This document shows, one piece after another, positions 21,540-31,272 of a stretch of DNA of 64,000 bases (positions are counted from its first letter, which is position 1; each line of letters starts with the position of its first letter). The stretch comes from Rhodobacter sp. Lineage in GTDB: Bacteria; Pseudomonadota; Alphaproteobacteria; Rhodobacterales; Rhodobacteraceae. The notes below the pieces were generated by a model that saw only the letters and a list, made by a program, of their open reading frames with translations, was not told the origin of the DNA and searched no databases. Location: positions 1-64,000 of the forward strand of contig JASJCA010000001.1 of the NCBI GenBank assembly GCA_030066215.1. Reading direction: 5' to 3'. Position numbers and translations under genes: made by a program.

Positions 21540-23861
21540 GTGCCGTCATTCTCCAATACACTCGAGCAAGCGATCCATTCCGCTTTGGCCCTGGCCAATG
21601 CGCGCCGTCACGAACTCGCCACGTTGGAACACCTGCTCTTGGCGCTGATCGACGAACCCGACGCGGCCAAGGTCATGCAGGCCTGCAGCGTCGATCTCGA
21701 TGCGCTGCGCAAGACGCTCGTGGAGTTCATCGATGACGATCTGAACACGCTGGTGACCGATGTCGATGGGTCCGAAGCCGTGCCGACGGCCGCCTTCCAG
21801 CGCGTCATCCAGCGCGCCGCAATCCATGTGCAAAGCTCGGGCCGCACCGAGGTCACCGGCGCCAACGTTCTGGTCGCGATCTTCGCCGAGCGTGAATCCA
21901 ACGCCGCCTATTTCCTGCAGGAACAGGACATGACCCGCTACGACGCGGTGAACTTCATCGCCCACGGCGTCGCCAAGGATCCCTCGTATGGCGAGACCCG
22001 ACCGGTGCAGGGTGCCAGCGACCTGGAGGAAGAAGCGCAGAGCGCCGAAGAGGACGGCAAGGGCGAGTCGGCGCTGGCGAAGTACTGCGTCGATCTCAAC
22101 GCCAAGTCACGTAAGGGCGATGTCGACCCGCTAATCGGCCGCGATCTGGAGGTCGAGCGTTGCGTTCAGGTGCTGTGCCGTCGGCGCAAGAACAACCCGC
22201 TTCTCGTCGGCGACCCCGGTGTCGGCAAGACCGCCATCGCGGAAGGCCTGGCGCATAAGATCGTCGGCGGCGAAACCCCCGACGTGCTGCAGGGCGCCAC
22301 GATCTACGCGCTCGACATGGGCGCGCTGTTGGCCGGCACCCGCTATCGCGGCGATTTCGAGGAGCGGCTGAAGGCCGTTGTGGCCGAGCTCGAGGATCAC
22401 CCAGACGCGATCCTCTTCATCGACGAGATTCACACCGTGATCGGCGCCGGCGCCACCTCGGGCGGCGCGATGGACGCCTCGAACCTGCTGAAGCCGGCGC
22501 TGCAGGGCGGCAAGCTGCGCTGCATGGGGTCGACCACCTACAAGGAATTCCGCCAGCATTTCGAGAAGGACCGCGCGCTTTCCCGCCGGTTCCAGAAGAT
22601 CGACGTGACGGAGCCCACCGTCGATGACACGGTTAAGATCCTCAAGGGCCTCAAGCCCTATTTCGAGGAGCATCACGAGATCAAGTACACCTCGGACGCG
22701 ATCAAGTCGGCGGTCGAGCTGTCGGCCCGCTACATCCACGACCGCAAGCTGCCCGACAAGGCCATCGACGTGATCGACGAGGCCGGCGCGGCCCAGCATC
22801 TGGTGGTGGAATCGAAACGCCGTAAGACCATCGGCGCGAAGGAAATCGAGGCGGTGGTAGCCAAGATTGCCCGCATCCCGCCAAAGAACGTCTCGAAAGA
22901 CGACGCCGAGGTTCTGAAGGACCTAGAGGCGACGCTTAAGCGCGTCGTCTTTGGCCAGGACCCGGCGATCGAAGCGCTGGCCTCGGCGATCAAACTCGCC
23001 CGCGCCGGTTTGCGCGAGCCGGAAAAGCCCATCGGCAACTATCTCTTCGCCGGCCCGACCGGCGTCGGCAAGACCGAGGTGGCCAAACAGCTCGCCGATT
23101 CGCTGGGGGTCGAGCTGCTGCGCTTTGACATGTCGGAGTACATGGAGAAACACGCCGTCAGCCGTCTGATCGGCGCGCCCCCGGGCTATGTCGGCTTCGA
23201 CCAGGGCGGCATGCTGACCGACGGCGTCGACCAGCATCCGCATTGCGTGCTGCTGCTGGACGAGATCGAGAAGGCGCATCCGGACGTCTACAACATCCTC
23301 TTGCAGGTGATGGACCACGGCAAACTGACCGACCACAACGGCCGGCAGGTGGATTTCCGCAACGTGATCCTGATCATGACCACCAATGCCGGCGCGCAGG
23401 AGCAAGCCAAGGAAGCCATCGGCTTCGGCCGCGACCGGCGCGAGGGCGAGGATATGGCGGCGATCGAAAAGATGTTCACGCCGGAATTCCGCAACCGCCT
23501 GGATGCGGTGATCAGCTTCTCGCCGCTGCCGATGGAGGTGATCCTGCAGGTCGTCGAGAAGTTCGTCCTGCAGCTCGAGGCGCAGTTGATGGATCGCAAT
23601 GTCACCATCGAGCTCACGCGGCCGGCTGCGGAATGGCTCGCCGACAAGGGCTATGACGACAAAATGGGCGCGCGCCCGCTGGGCCGGGTGATCCAGGAGA
23701 ACATCAAAAAGCCGCTCGCCGAAGAGCTGCTGTTCGGCAAATTGGCCAAGGGCGGCATCGTCAAGGTTGGTATCAAGGACGGCGCGCTCGATCTGCGGAT
23801 CGAAGAGGCTCAGGCCCCGCGTCTGCCTTCGAAGAAGCCGCCGCTCTTGACCGCCGACTGA
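21540..23861 (+). CDS. clpA: ATP-dependent Clp protease ATP-binding subunit ClpA
   Basis: 773 aa with two AAA+ modules ([30 protein letters not shown]); GTG start. Confidence 0.97.
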   Translation: MPSFSNTLEQAIHSALALANARRHELATLEHLLLALIDEPDAAKVMQACSVDLDALRKTLVEFIDDDLNTLVTDVDGSEAVPTAAFQRVIQRAAIHVQSSGRTEVTGANVLVAIFAERESNAAYFLQEQDMTRYDAVNFIAHGVAKDPSYGETRPVQGASDLEEEAQSAEEDGKGESALAKYCVDLNAKSRKGDVDPLIGRDLEVERCVQVLCRRRKNNPLLVGDPGVGKTAIAEGLAHKIVGGETPDVLQGATIYALDMGALLAGTRYRGDFEERLKAVVAELEDHPDAILFIDEIHTVIGAGATSGGAMDASNLLKPALQGGKLRCMGSTTYKEFRQHFEKDRALSRRFQKIDVTEPTVDDTVKILKGLKPYFEEHHEIKYTSDAIKSAVELSARYIHDRKLPDKAIDVIDEAGAAQHLVVESKRRKTIGAKEIEAVVAKIARIPPKNVSKDDAEVLKDLEATLKRVVFGQDPAIEALASAIKLARAGLREPEKPIGNYLFAGPTGVGKTEVAKQLADSLGVELLRFDMSEYMEKHAVSRLIGAPPGYVGFDQGGMLTDGVDQHPHCVLLLDEIEKAHPDVYNILLQVMDHGKLTDHNGRQVDFRNVILIMTTNAGAQEQAKEAIGFGRDRREGEDMAAIEKMFTPEFRNRLDAVISFSPLPMEVILQVVEKFVLQLEAQLMDRNVTIELTRPAAEWLADKGYDDKMGARPLGRVIQENIKKPLAEELLFGKLAKGGIVKVGIKDGALDLRIEEAQAPRLPSKKPPLLTAD

Positions 23862-23869
23862 TCGCGGGT

Positions 23870-24934
23870 GTGCCGCGGTCTGTTGCCGAAAACGGATTGC
23901 AACCCGGCCTGATACAGCGTTTGCGCAGCGAGCGCTTTCGGGTCGGGTCACAAGTTGCGTTGGTTGTGGCCGTCCTGCCGGTTGCCATCATGCTGGTTCT
24001 GGGCGCGTCCATGGCCGCGGCGGACGCGCCAAAACTCTCGTTCCCCGTCGACTGTGCGCTTGGTGAGACCTGTTACATCCAAAACTACGTCGACCGAGAT
24101 CCCTCGCCCGGCTACGCCGATTTCGGCTGCGGCGCGCTGTCCTATGATGGCCACAAGGGCACCGACATCGCCCTGCGGAGTCGCGCAGCAATGGCCGCAG
24201 GAGTGGCGGTCTATGCCGCTGCGGCGGGCACCGTCCGCGGTACGCGAGACGGTATGGCCGACAAGGTCTACACCGCCGACGACGCCGAGGCGCTGGAGGG
24301 TCGGGACTGCGGCAATGGTCTGGTGATCGACCATGGGCAGGGCTGGCAGACCCAGTATTGCCACCTGAGGCGCGGCAGCCTCGCCGTGCAAAGCGGCGAC
24401 GCCGTCGCCGCAGGGGACCTGATCGGCCAGGTCGGCCTCTCCGGCCGCACCCAATTCCCGCATTTGCACATCTCGGTCCGCAAAGACGGTGAGCCCGTCG
24501 ATCCGTTCCAACCTGATGGCCGCACGGCTTGCAGCGACACGGGCGCGGCGCTCTGGGCTGACGACATCGCCTACAGCCCCGGCGGGATGATCGACGCCGG
24601 GTTTTCCCCCGCCTTGCCGGACTACGACGCCATCAAGGCGGGCACAGCAGCGTCGGCAGGCCTGCGGCGCGAAGCCGAGGCCCTGGTGATGTGGGTTTAT
24701 CTCTACGGCGGCAGAGAGGGCGACCGTATCGTTTTCGACGTCGATGGTCCCGACGGGCCGTTCCTGGATCAGACCACCGAGTTGACGAGAACCCAGGCCC
24801 AGTTGTTTCGTGCCGTGGGCCGCAAACGTAGGGCGCAGGATTGGACGGACGGCATCTACACCGGTACCGCCACGCTGATCCGCGGCACGGTCGAAATCGA
24901 CCGGATCTCCACCCAGGTCGTCGTGGCACGATAG
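23870..24934 (+). CDS. M23-family metallopeptidase, exported
   Basis: N-terminal hydrophobic segment; HKGTDIALRS...GLVIDHGQGWQTQYCHLRRGSLAVQSGDAVAAGDLIGQVGLSGRTQFPHLHISVR (LytM). Confidence 0.88.
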   Translation: MPRSVAENGLQPGLIQRLRSERFRVGSQVALVVAVLPVAIMLVLGASMAAADAPKLSFPVDCALGETCYIQNYVDRDPSPGYADFGCGALSYDGHKGTDIALRSRAAMAAGVAVYAAAAGTVRGTRDGMADKVYTADDAEALEGRDCGNGLVIDHGQGWQTQYCHLRRGSLAVQSGDAVAAGDLIGQVGLSGRTQFPHLHISVRKDGEPVDPFQPDGRTACSDTGAALWADDIAYSPGGMIDAGFSPALPDYDAIKAGTAASAGLRREAEALVMWVYLYGGREGDRIVFDVDGPDGPFLDQTTELTRTQAQLFRAVGRKRRAQDWTDGIYTGTATLIRGTVEIDRISTQVVVAR

Positions 24935-24982
24935 CGCACAAGACCCAGATTAGACGCCGCAGACCGTGTTGCCCTGGTCGGG

Positions 24983-27900
24983 CTATTTTTCGGTCAGCTT
25001 GAGTTCGATCCGCCGGTTCTGCGCCCGCGCCTCCGGCGACGGCGCACGGTTGATCGGCTGAAACTCACCGAACCCCGCCGCGGCCAACCGGTTCGGCGGG
25101 AAGCCCAGCTCAGCGATCATGAACTGCACCACCGACAGTGCCCGGCCCTGGCTCAGCTCCCAATTATCGGCATATTTGCCGCCGCTGACGATCGGCACGT
25201 CGTCGGTATGCCCGTCGACCCGCAGGACCCAGTCGATCTCTGGCGGGATCTCGCCGGCCACCTCGCCGAGGATCTCCACCACCCGCGCGATTTGCGCCCG
25301 GCCCTCGGGCGCCAGCGACACGTCCCCGATCGGAAACAGCACCTCTGAGGAGAACACGAACCGGTCGCCCTCGATCCGCACGCCCTCACGCCCGGCCAGA
25401 ACCTCGCGCAGCTGCCCGAAAAACTCCGAGCGGAACTGTTCCAGCTGTTTGGCCTTCTCCTCCAGCTCCAGCCGCAGCGCCTCTTCGGCATCCGCGCGCC
25501 GTTTTTCTTCCGCCGCGACCCGCGCCAGCGCGGTGTTCAGCTGCGAGCCGAGCGCGTTGATCTGCACCTGCCGGTCCGCCTCTTGTGCCACCGCGGTATC
25601 TAGAAGCGCCTGCAACGCGCCCAACTGCTGGCGCAGCGCCGCGACCTGCTGGTTCAGCACCTCGGTCTTGCGCAGCGCGTCGGCCGACTTCGCCTCTTCG
25701 TCGGACAGCGCCAGGTTCGCGACCTTGAGCAGCGCCTCGCGCTCCTCGGACCGTGTCAGCGCACGCTCGATTTCCAGCTCGGCCTGGGCCTTCGCCGCCA
25801 GCGCCGCGGCCAGCTGGTCCCGAAGCTCCTGCTCGCTACCCGCCGCCGAGGCCCGCAGCGCGTCGATCTGCGCCTGGGCGGCGACCAGCGCATCCTCAGC
25901 GGCGGTCTTGTCGGCCAAAGCCGCCATCAGCCGCTCGGTCAGGTCATCACCGGCGGCCCGCGCCGCGGCCAACAGCGTCAACGTCTCTTCCGCCTCGCGG
26001 CGCTTTTCCTCCAACGCCAGGGTCATCGCCGTCAGCTCGTCGTCGGCATCCTTCAGACGCGCGCGCAGCGCCTCTGCCGCCGCCGCATCCGCCAGCCGCC
26101 GCTCTTCCTCGGCCGTCAGTTGGGTTTCGACGCCGGCCAGCCGCTCGCGCAGCCGCTCCGCCGCCGCCTGCTCGGCCAGCCGCGCTGCCGCTTCGGCGTC
26201 CAGATCCTGCTGCAGCGCGGCCAGCCGTTGGCGCAACTCCTCGGCCGCCGCCCGCTCGGCCAGACGCGCGGCCTGTTCGTCGGTCAGCTCCTGCTCGGCG
26301 CCGGCGAGCCGCTGCCGCAGTTCCTCCAGCGCTGCCTGCTCGGCCAGACGCGCGGCATCGGTCTGGCTGACCTGATCGACCATACCTTCCAGGCTGCGGC
26401 GCATTTCCTCGGCCGCGGCCAGCTGGGCGAGCCGCTCGGCCTCGGTCTCGGACAGCGAGGTTTCGATATCGGCGAGCCGGGCTTGCAGCGAGGCCACCAC
26501 CGCGGCCTCGGCCAGCCGCGCCTCTTCCTCGGCGCTGAGCGAGGTTTCCAGCTCGGCCACCCGCAGCCGCAGCGCCTCTGCCGCCGCCGCCTCGGCAAGA
26601 CGCAGCTTTTCCTCTTCCGAGACCGCCGCCTGCGTCTCGGACAATTGCTTCTGCAGCGCGGCGATCACCGCCTGTTCGGCCAGCCGCGCGGCCTGTTCGT
26701 CGGACAATGCCGCGTCGATCTGGCCCAGCTCTGCACGCAGCGCCGCCGCCTCTTCCAAAGCTCGCGCCCGAACGTCCTCTTCACTCGACAAGCTCGCCTG
26801 CAGTTGCAACAGCCGCGCGGTTAGGTCGTCACGGTCCGCCACCGTCTGCGCCATCTCGATCTCGGCGGCCAGGCGTTCGGCCTCCAGATCGGACAGCGCG
26901 GCCTCGAGCCGCAGGATCGTCTCGCGCAGCGTCTCTGCCTCGGCCGCGCCCGCCGCGCTGCCGGCCTGGGCGGCTTCGACCTCTGCCACCGCCGCGGCAC
27001 GTGCGGCTTCGGTTTCGGCCAGCGAGGCCTCAAGCCGCAAGAGCCGCGCCTGCATCGATTCCTGCTCCAGCGTCGCCGCCAGCCGCGCCGCCTCCGCCGC
27101 GCCAAGCGACTCTTCGGTCGCCGCCAGCCGTGCGCGCAGATCGGCCAGCAGCGCCAGGTTGTCCCGCTTGACCGTCGCTTCCTCGGCCAGCGCCGCCTGC
27201 AGCGCCAGGATCTGGTCGCGCAAGGTGACGCCCTCGGCCCGCGCCGCGGTGACTGCCGCCGTCTCGTCGTCCAGCGCCGCCTGCAGCGCCGCCAGCCGGG
27301 TGTTCAGCGCCGCGTTGTCGGACTGCGCACCCTGCAGCTGCGCCAGCGCATCGGTCAGCGACGTCTCGCGTGCCGAGACCCGGTTGCGTAGATCGGCGAT
27401 CAGCGCCTGCAACGCGTCGCGTCGCGCCGCCGCCAGCCGCGCCGCCTCGGCGCCTTCATCGATCTCGTCGCGCGCCCGCGCCAGGGCAAGCTGCAGCGCC
27501 TCCTGTTCCGAGATCAGCACGGCATTGGCGCCGCGCAGCGCATCGAGATCCGCCGCCAGCGCCGTGCCCTCAGCCCGCGCCGCGTCGCGTTCGGCCAAAA
27601 GCGACGCCACCTGCGCCTCGAAGCTCGAAATCCGCGCTGCCTGGGCCGCCAACGCGTCGGCCTGATCGGCCGCCTCGGACTGCAGCGCGGCGATCAGCGC
27701 GGCCTGCGCCTCTTCGGTCTGGCGCGCCGTCTCCAGCGTCGCCGACAGCGCGCCGACCTGGCCTTCGAGCTCGAAGGCGCGCTGCTGTTCCAGCCCGAGC
27801 GCCTGGGCCAGGGCGTTCACCTCGGCGCTGAGCTCGTCGAGTTCGCTCTCCTGGCCCGAGATCGTCTCGCGCAAGACGAACTGCACCACCATGAAGATCG

Positions 27901-28003
27901 TCAGCACGAACATCAGCACCAGCAGCAGCCCGGTCATCGCATCGACGAAGCCGGGCCAGATGTTGCCCGACATCCGCTGCACCGATCTGCGGGTCAGCGC
28001 CAT
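24983..28003 (-). CDS. Very long periplasmic coiled-coil protein with N-terminal TM plug and C-terminal OmpA/MotB-like domain
   Basis: 1006 aa; MSGNIWPGFVDAMTGLLLVLMFVLTIFMVVQFVL TM, then a long Ala/Glu/Leu coiled coil, then OmpA-like VDGHTDDVPIVSGGKYADNWELSQGRALSVVQFM...GFGEFQPI...RAQNRRIELKL. Confidence 0.88.
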   Translation of the reverse strand: MALTRRSVQRMSGNIWPGFVDAMTGLLLVLMFVLTIFMVVQFVLRETISGQESELDELSAEVNALAQALGLEQQRAFELEGQVGALSATLETARQTEEAQAALIAALQSEAADQADALAAQAARISSFEAQVASLLAERDAARAEGTALAADLDALRGANAVLISEQEALQLALARARDEIDEGAEAARLAAARRDALQALIADLRNRVSARETSLTDALAQLQGAQSDNAALNTRLAALQAALDDETAAVTAARAEGVTLRDQILALQAALAEEATVKRDNLALLADLRARLAATEESLGAAEAARLAATLEQESMQARLLRLEASLAETEAARAAAVAEVEAAQAGSAAGAAEAETLRETILRLEAALSDLEAERLAAEIEMAQTVADRDDLTARLLQLQASLSSEEDVRARALEEAAALRAELGQIDAALSDEQAARLAEQAVIAALQKQLSETQAAVSEEEKLRLAEAAAAEALRLRVAELETSLSAEEEARLAEAAVVASLQARLADIETSLSETEAERLAQLAAAEEMRRSLEGMVDQVSQTDAARLAEQAALEELRQRLAGAEQELTDEQAARLAERAAAEELRQRLAALQQDLDAEAAARLAEQAAAERLRERLAGVETQLTAEEERRLADAAAAEALRARLKDADDELTAMTLALEEKRREAEETLTLLAAARAAGDDLTERLMAALADKTAAEDALVAAQAQIDALRASAAGSEQELRDQLAAALAAKAQAELEIERALTRSEEREALLKVANLALSDEEAKSADALRKTEVLNQQVAALRQQLGALQALLDTAVAQEADRQVQINALGSQLNTALARVAAEEKRRADAEEALRLELEEKAKQLEQFRSEFFGQLREVLAGREGVRIEGDRFVFSSEVLFPIGDVSLAPEGRAQIARVVEILGEVAGEIPPEIDWVLRVDGHTDDVPIVSGGKYADNWELSQGRALSVVQFMIAELGFPPNRLAAAGFGEFQPINRAPSPEARAQNRRIELKLTEK
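26036..26707 (-). repeat. Eight consecutive 28-residue (84-bp) repeats inside the coiled-coil protein
   Basis: Residues 433-656 divide exactly into eight 28-aa units, e.g. LSDEQAARLAEQAVIAALQKQLSETQAA / VSEEEKLRLAEAAAAEALRLRVAELETS / LTDEQAARLAERAAAEELRQRLAALQQD. Confidence 0.9.
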
Positions 28004-28006
28004 GGT

Positions 28007-29206
28007 CTAACCTCTGCCGGCCGGGGTGCGCTCGCGCTCGCGTTCGCGGGCCAGGTGCCGCACCGCCTTGGTCAGCGCGGCGATGTCGCTGCGCAGGTTG
28101 ATGGTCGATTCCTGCCGCCCGGCGGACATCTCTTCGAGGATGCGCAAAAGCTGCACGTCGATCGACCGCAACCGCATCCGGCTTTCGGCGTCGACATGCC
28201 CGCCGGTCTGGTCAGATTGCGACTCCAGCACCTCGACCAGCCGCGCCTGGCTGTCGGCGATCCGGTCGAGCGCCTGGGCGCTGGCATCCTCGCGATCCAT
28301 CCGCGCGGCCATCTTCTCGATCGCATCGGCCAACTGCCCCAGCCGTTCGTCGACCATCGCCCGGCTGACATCGGACTGGGTATAGATCGCCTGGAGCGAT
28401 TCCATCTGCTCGGCCATGTGGTCCAGCACCGCGACAACCGCGTCCTGATCCGCCCCAGCCTCGCCGTCGCCCGAGGAAAAGCCCAGCCGGGTGATCGTCG
28501 ACAGCCATTCCTCGAGCTCGCGGTAGAACCGGTTCTGCCCGTGCCCGGCGAAAAGCTCCAACAGCCCCACCACCAGCGATCCCGCGAGCCCCAGAAGCGA
28601 CGAGGCAAAGGCCACGCCCATGCCGCCAAGCTGTGCCTCAAGCCCGGTCATCAGCCGGTTGAACACCGCCAGCCCCTCTTCGCCCTCCTGCGGCGCTAGC
28701 GACCGGATCGTATCGACCACCGCCGGCACGGTCGTGGCGAGGCCAAAGAACGTACCCAAAAGGCCCAGGAAAATCAGTAGGTTGACGATATAGCGGGTAA
28801 TGTCGCGCAATTCGTCGATCCGGGTGGCGACCGAATCGAGGATCGACCGCGCCGAGGGCGAGCTGATCTGCATCCGCGCGCCGCGCGACCGCAACAGCGC
28901 CGCCAGGGGCGCCAGAAGCCGCGGCGCCTTGGCGTATTGGTATTCCGGCCGGCCCTGGGCGAAGCCGAGGATCCAGTTCACCGACAGGACAAGCTGCACC
29001 AGCTGCCAGAAACAGGCGAAGACCCCGATCACGAAGACGAAGCCGATGAAGCCGTTGAGCCACGGGTTGGCCAGAAACACCGACTCGACCCGCGGATAGG
29101 CGATGTAGGCGCCGAAGCTCACCAGCACCAGCACGATCAGCATCAGGACGATCTGACGTACGGGCTGGGAAAAGAACGGCTCGGCCTCGCGATCCGGCTG
29201 GTCCAT
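28007..29206 (-). CDS. MotA/TolQ/ExbB proton-channel family protein
   Basis: 399 aa with TMs; RYIVNLLIFLGLLGTFFGLATTVPAVVDTIRSL...MGVAFASSLLGLAGSLVVGLLEL; 3 bp from the downstream OmpA/coiled-coil gene. Confidence 0.88.
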   Translation of the reverse strand: MDQPDREAEPFFSQPVRQIVLMLIVLVLVSFGAYIAYPRVESVFLANPWLNGFIGFVFVIGVFACFWQLVQLVLSVNWILGFAQGRPEYQYAKAPRLLAPLAALLRSRGARMQISSPSARSILDSVATRIDELRDITRYIVNLLIFLGLLGTFFGLATTVPAVVDTIRSLAPQEGEEGLAVFNRLMTGLEAQLGGMGVAFASSLLGLAGSLVVGLLELFAGHGQNRFYRELEEWLSTITRLGFSSGDGEAGADQDAVVAVLDHMAEQMESLQAIYTQSDVSRAMVDERLGQLADAIEKMAARMDREDASAQALDRIADSQARLVEVLESQSDQTGGHVDAESRMRLRSIDVQLLRILEEMSAGRQESTINLRSDIAALTKAVRHLARERERERTPAGRG

Positions 29207-29232
29207 TCGGGACGTGTCCTGACGCTAGTTGT

Positions 29233-29241
29233 TGTGGATAA
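29233..29241 (-). promoter_or_regulatory. Exact DnaA-box 9-mer (TTATCCACA on minus strand)
   Basis: TGTGGATAA on + strand, 27 bp upstream of the MotA/ExbB-like gene start. Confidence 0.55.
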
Positions 29242-29288
29242 GATACGGGCGAATGCTGCGGCTGCCAACACCCCCCGCGATTTCGGCT

Positions 29289-29828
29289 CTAGTCAGCAAT
29301 CTGGCGCACCTTTCCCGCCAGCCAGCTCAGCTCGGCATCCTCGATCCCCAATTCGTCCAAGTGCGACACGGTGTTGTAGAGGTATTCCGTATTCGGCCCG
29401 CGGCCACCAACCGCCGTGGCGATGATCCCGGCCTGCTCGTCCAGGGGCAAACCGCCGCAATATTGCACATGATCGGGATCGACCACATAGGCCACCGCAG
29501 CGACCTGGCGGCCGTCCTGCAGGGCGATCTGCAGCACCTTCTCCAGATAGGCCGACGAGATCAGTTCGCGCTCGCGCAAATATTCAAGCGTGGGTTCCGC
29601 CCGGTCGCGATGCACCGAAAACGCCAGCCCGTGGCACTCGGTCTCGGGATGCACATCCAGCGCCAGGACCAGCCCGGGCTCGGCCGAGGTGCCGCGGTGA
29701 TGGATCGACCGCATGCAGAAGGTCCGCGCATAGCCCGGCAGCGTGGCCAGCACCCGCTCTTCGAACGCGAAGCCGGGGTTCCACATCAGCGAGCCGTAGC
29801 CGAACACCCAAAGCCCTGGGTCCTGCAT
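29289..29828 (-). CDS. Gamma-glutamylcyclotransferase, ChaC-like
   Basis: WVFGYGSLMWNPGF...HHRGTSAEPGLVLALD...EYLRERELISSAYLEK. Confidence 0.9.
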   Translation of the reverse strand: MQDPGLWVFGYGSLMWNPGFAFEERVLATLPGYARTFCMRSIHHRGTSAEPGLVLALDVHPETECHGLAFSVHRDRAEPTLEYLRERELISSAYLEKVLQIALQDGRQVAAVAYVVDPDHVQYCGGLPLDEQAGIIATAVGGRGPNTEYLYNTVSHLDELGIEDAELSWLAGKVRQIAD

Positions 29829-29891
29829 CTCTCTGGTCCTCGTTGCCCGCGCCCTATAAACACGGGGAACCAGCAGGGTCAAAGGGCCGCG

Positions 29892-30893
29892 ATGCGCATC
29901 CTCGTTGTCATTGTCGTGATCGCCGCCGCGGGCTGGTCGGGGTTTTGGTGGGTCGGCGCGCAGCGAGTGGATGCCGGCCTGCGCGACTGGCTCGAGGCGC
30001 GGGCCGACGCCGGCTGGGTCGCCGACTACGGCGCGGTCACGACCGAGGGCTTCCCCAACCGCTTCGACACCACGATCACCGCGCTCGAGCTGGCCGACCC
30101 CGCCACCGGCGTCGCCTGGTCGACGCCATTTCTGCAGCTCAAGCGCCTCAGCTACCAGCCGAACCACGTCATCGCCACCTGGCCCGAGACCCAGACCCTG
30201 GCTTCGCCGTATCAGCGCCTGACCCTCGGTACCGGCCGGATGCAGGCCAGCTTCGTCTTCGTGCCCGGGACCCCGCAGCAGCTCGACCGCGCCTCCTTCG
30301 TCCTCGACGCGCTCCAAGTCACCTCGACCAAGGGCTGGTCCGCCACCATCGACGAGCTGCGCTTCGCCACCCGCAGCACCGCCGCGCGCGCGAACAGCCA
30401 CGACATCGGCTTCGAGGCCAAGGCGCTTCGTCCCGAGGGCGTGTTTCTGGCCGAGCTGGCCGAGGCCGGCTTCGTGCCCGGCACCTTCGAGCGGTTGAAG
30501 ATCGACGCCACACTCGGCTTCGACGCGCCCTGGGATCGGACCGCCATCGAGACCGCCCGCCCTGCGATCACCGATATCGAGCTGAACCTGCTGCAGGCCA
30601 ATTGGGGCAAGCTCGAGCTGTGGATGGCCGGCGATCTGACCGTCGACGCGGCGGGGGTGGCCTCGGGCCAGATCACGGTGAAGGCGAAGAACTGGCGCGA
30701 GATGTTGCAGCTTGCCGTCTCGGCCGGCTGGGTGCCGGGGAATTTCGCGCCGACGCTCGAGACCGGCCTGGAGCTGCTCGCCGCCCTCTCGGGCTCGCCC
30801 AAAACCCTCGACGCCCCCCTGACGATCCGCAACGGCACCGTCTCCTTCGGCCCCGTAACCCTCGGCCAGGCCCCGAAGCTGCGCCTGCGCTGA
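29892..30893 (+). CDS. DUF2125-like exported protein
   Basis: N-terminal TM; DYGAVTTEGFPNRFDTTITALELADP...LQLKRLSYQPNHVIATWPETQTLASP typical of DUF2125. Confidence 0.8.
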   Translation: MRILVVIVVIAAAGWSGFWWVGAQRVDAGLRDWLEARADAGWVADYGAVTTEGFPNRFDTTITALELADPATGVAWSTPFLQLKRLSYQPNHVIATWPETQTLASPYQRLTLGTGRMQASFVFVPGTPQQLDRASFVLDALQVTSTKGWSATIDELRFATRSTAARANSHDIGFEAKALRPEGVFLAELAEAGFVPGTFERLKIDATLGFDAPWDRTAIETARPAITDIELNLLQANWGKLELWMAGDLTVDAAGVASGQITVKAKNWREMLQLAVSAGWVPGNFAPTLETGLELLAALSGSPKTLDAPLTIRNGTVSFGPVTLGQAPKLRLR

Positions 30894-30931
30894 GCCGGGC
30901 GGGCCTGCTTCGAAGCTGCCAGGGATCGACC

Positions 30932-31066
30932 TGCGCCTCGTCGATGGCTGCGGACGGGCCGTGTCGAGGCGCAAGCCGCTTCGAAGCGGCTTGGATCAAG
31001 CGGCTTCGAAGCCGCTTTCCAAACGCGTTTCGAAACGCGTTTCCACAAGGCCCTTCGAAGGGCCTT
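30932..31066. repeat. Palindrome array: four perfect TTCGAA-centred palindromes plus a 9-bp inverted repeat
   Basis: AAGCCGCTTCGAAGCGGCTT 30973-30992; AAGCGGCTTCGAAGCCGCTT 30998-31017; AAACGCGTTTCGAAACGCGTTT 31021-31042; AAGGCCCTTCGAAGGGCCTT 31047-31066; TGCGCCTCG 30932-30940 with CGAGGCGCA 30965-30973. Confidence 0.92.
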
Positions 31067-31242
31067 TTGCGCCTAGAAGCCGACGACCATTCCTCTTCCA
31101 AAACCGCTAGGCACAAATCGGTCCAAGCCCTGGGCCGCCCGACACGCCAGACCGACCGTCGCTGCGCGCGCGAAAAGATTAACGCGGGCCTCCTGCGCGT
31201 TCAGCAGCTTGGCGCAATGCGGCTAATCTTTCTGCAGGGCGG

Positions 31243-31262
31243 AATGTTTCGCGCGCGAAACA
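31243..31262. repeat. Perfect 20-bp palindrome ATGTTTCGCGCGCGAAACAT
   Basis: Direct reading; 10 bp beyond the stop codon of the extensin-family gene. Confidence 0.9.
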
Positions 31263-31272
31263 TCTGCGCCGA

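Noticed and set aside
26036-26707. Tandem repeat as CRISPR or satellite DNA
   Set aside because: Repeats are in-frame 84-bp coding units with protein-level conservation, contiguous with no spacers.
24983-29206. Zorya-like anti-phage system (ZorAB resemblance)
   Set aside because: MotA/ExbB and OmpA-domain proteins are paired, but there is no ZorC/ZorD/ZorE-like gene nearby; neighbours are housekeeping genes. The long coiled coil is in the OmpA partner, not in the channel protein as in ZorA.
31243-31262. Canonical parS site
   Set aside because: Arms match but centre GCGCGC is two bp longer than consensus ACGT; kept only as a palindrome finding.
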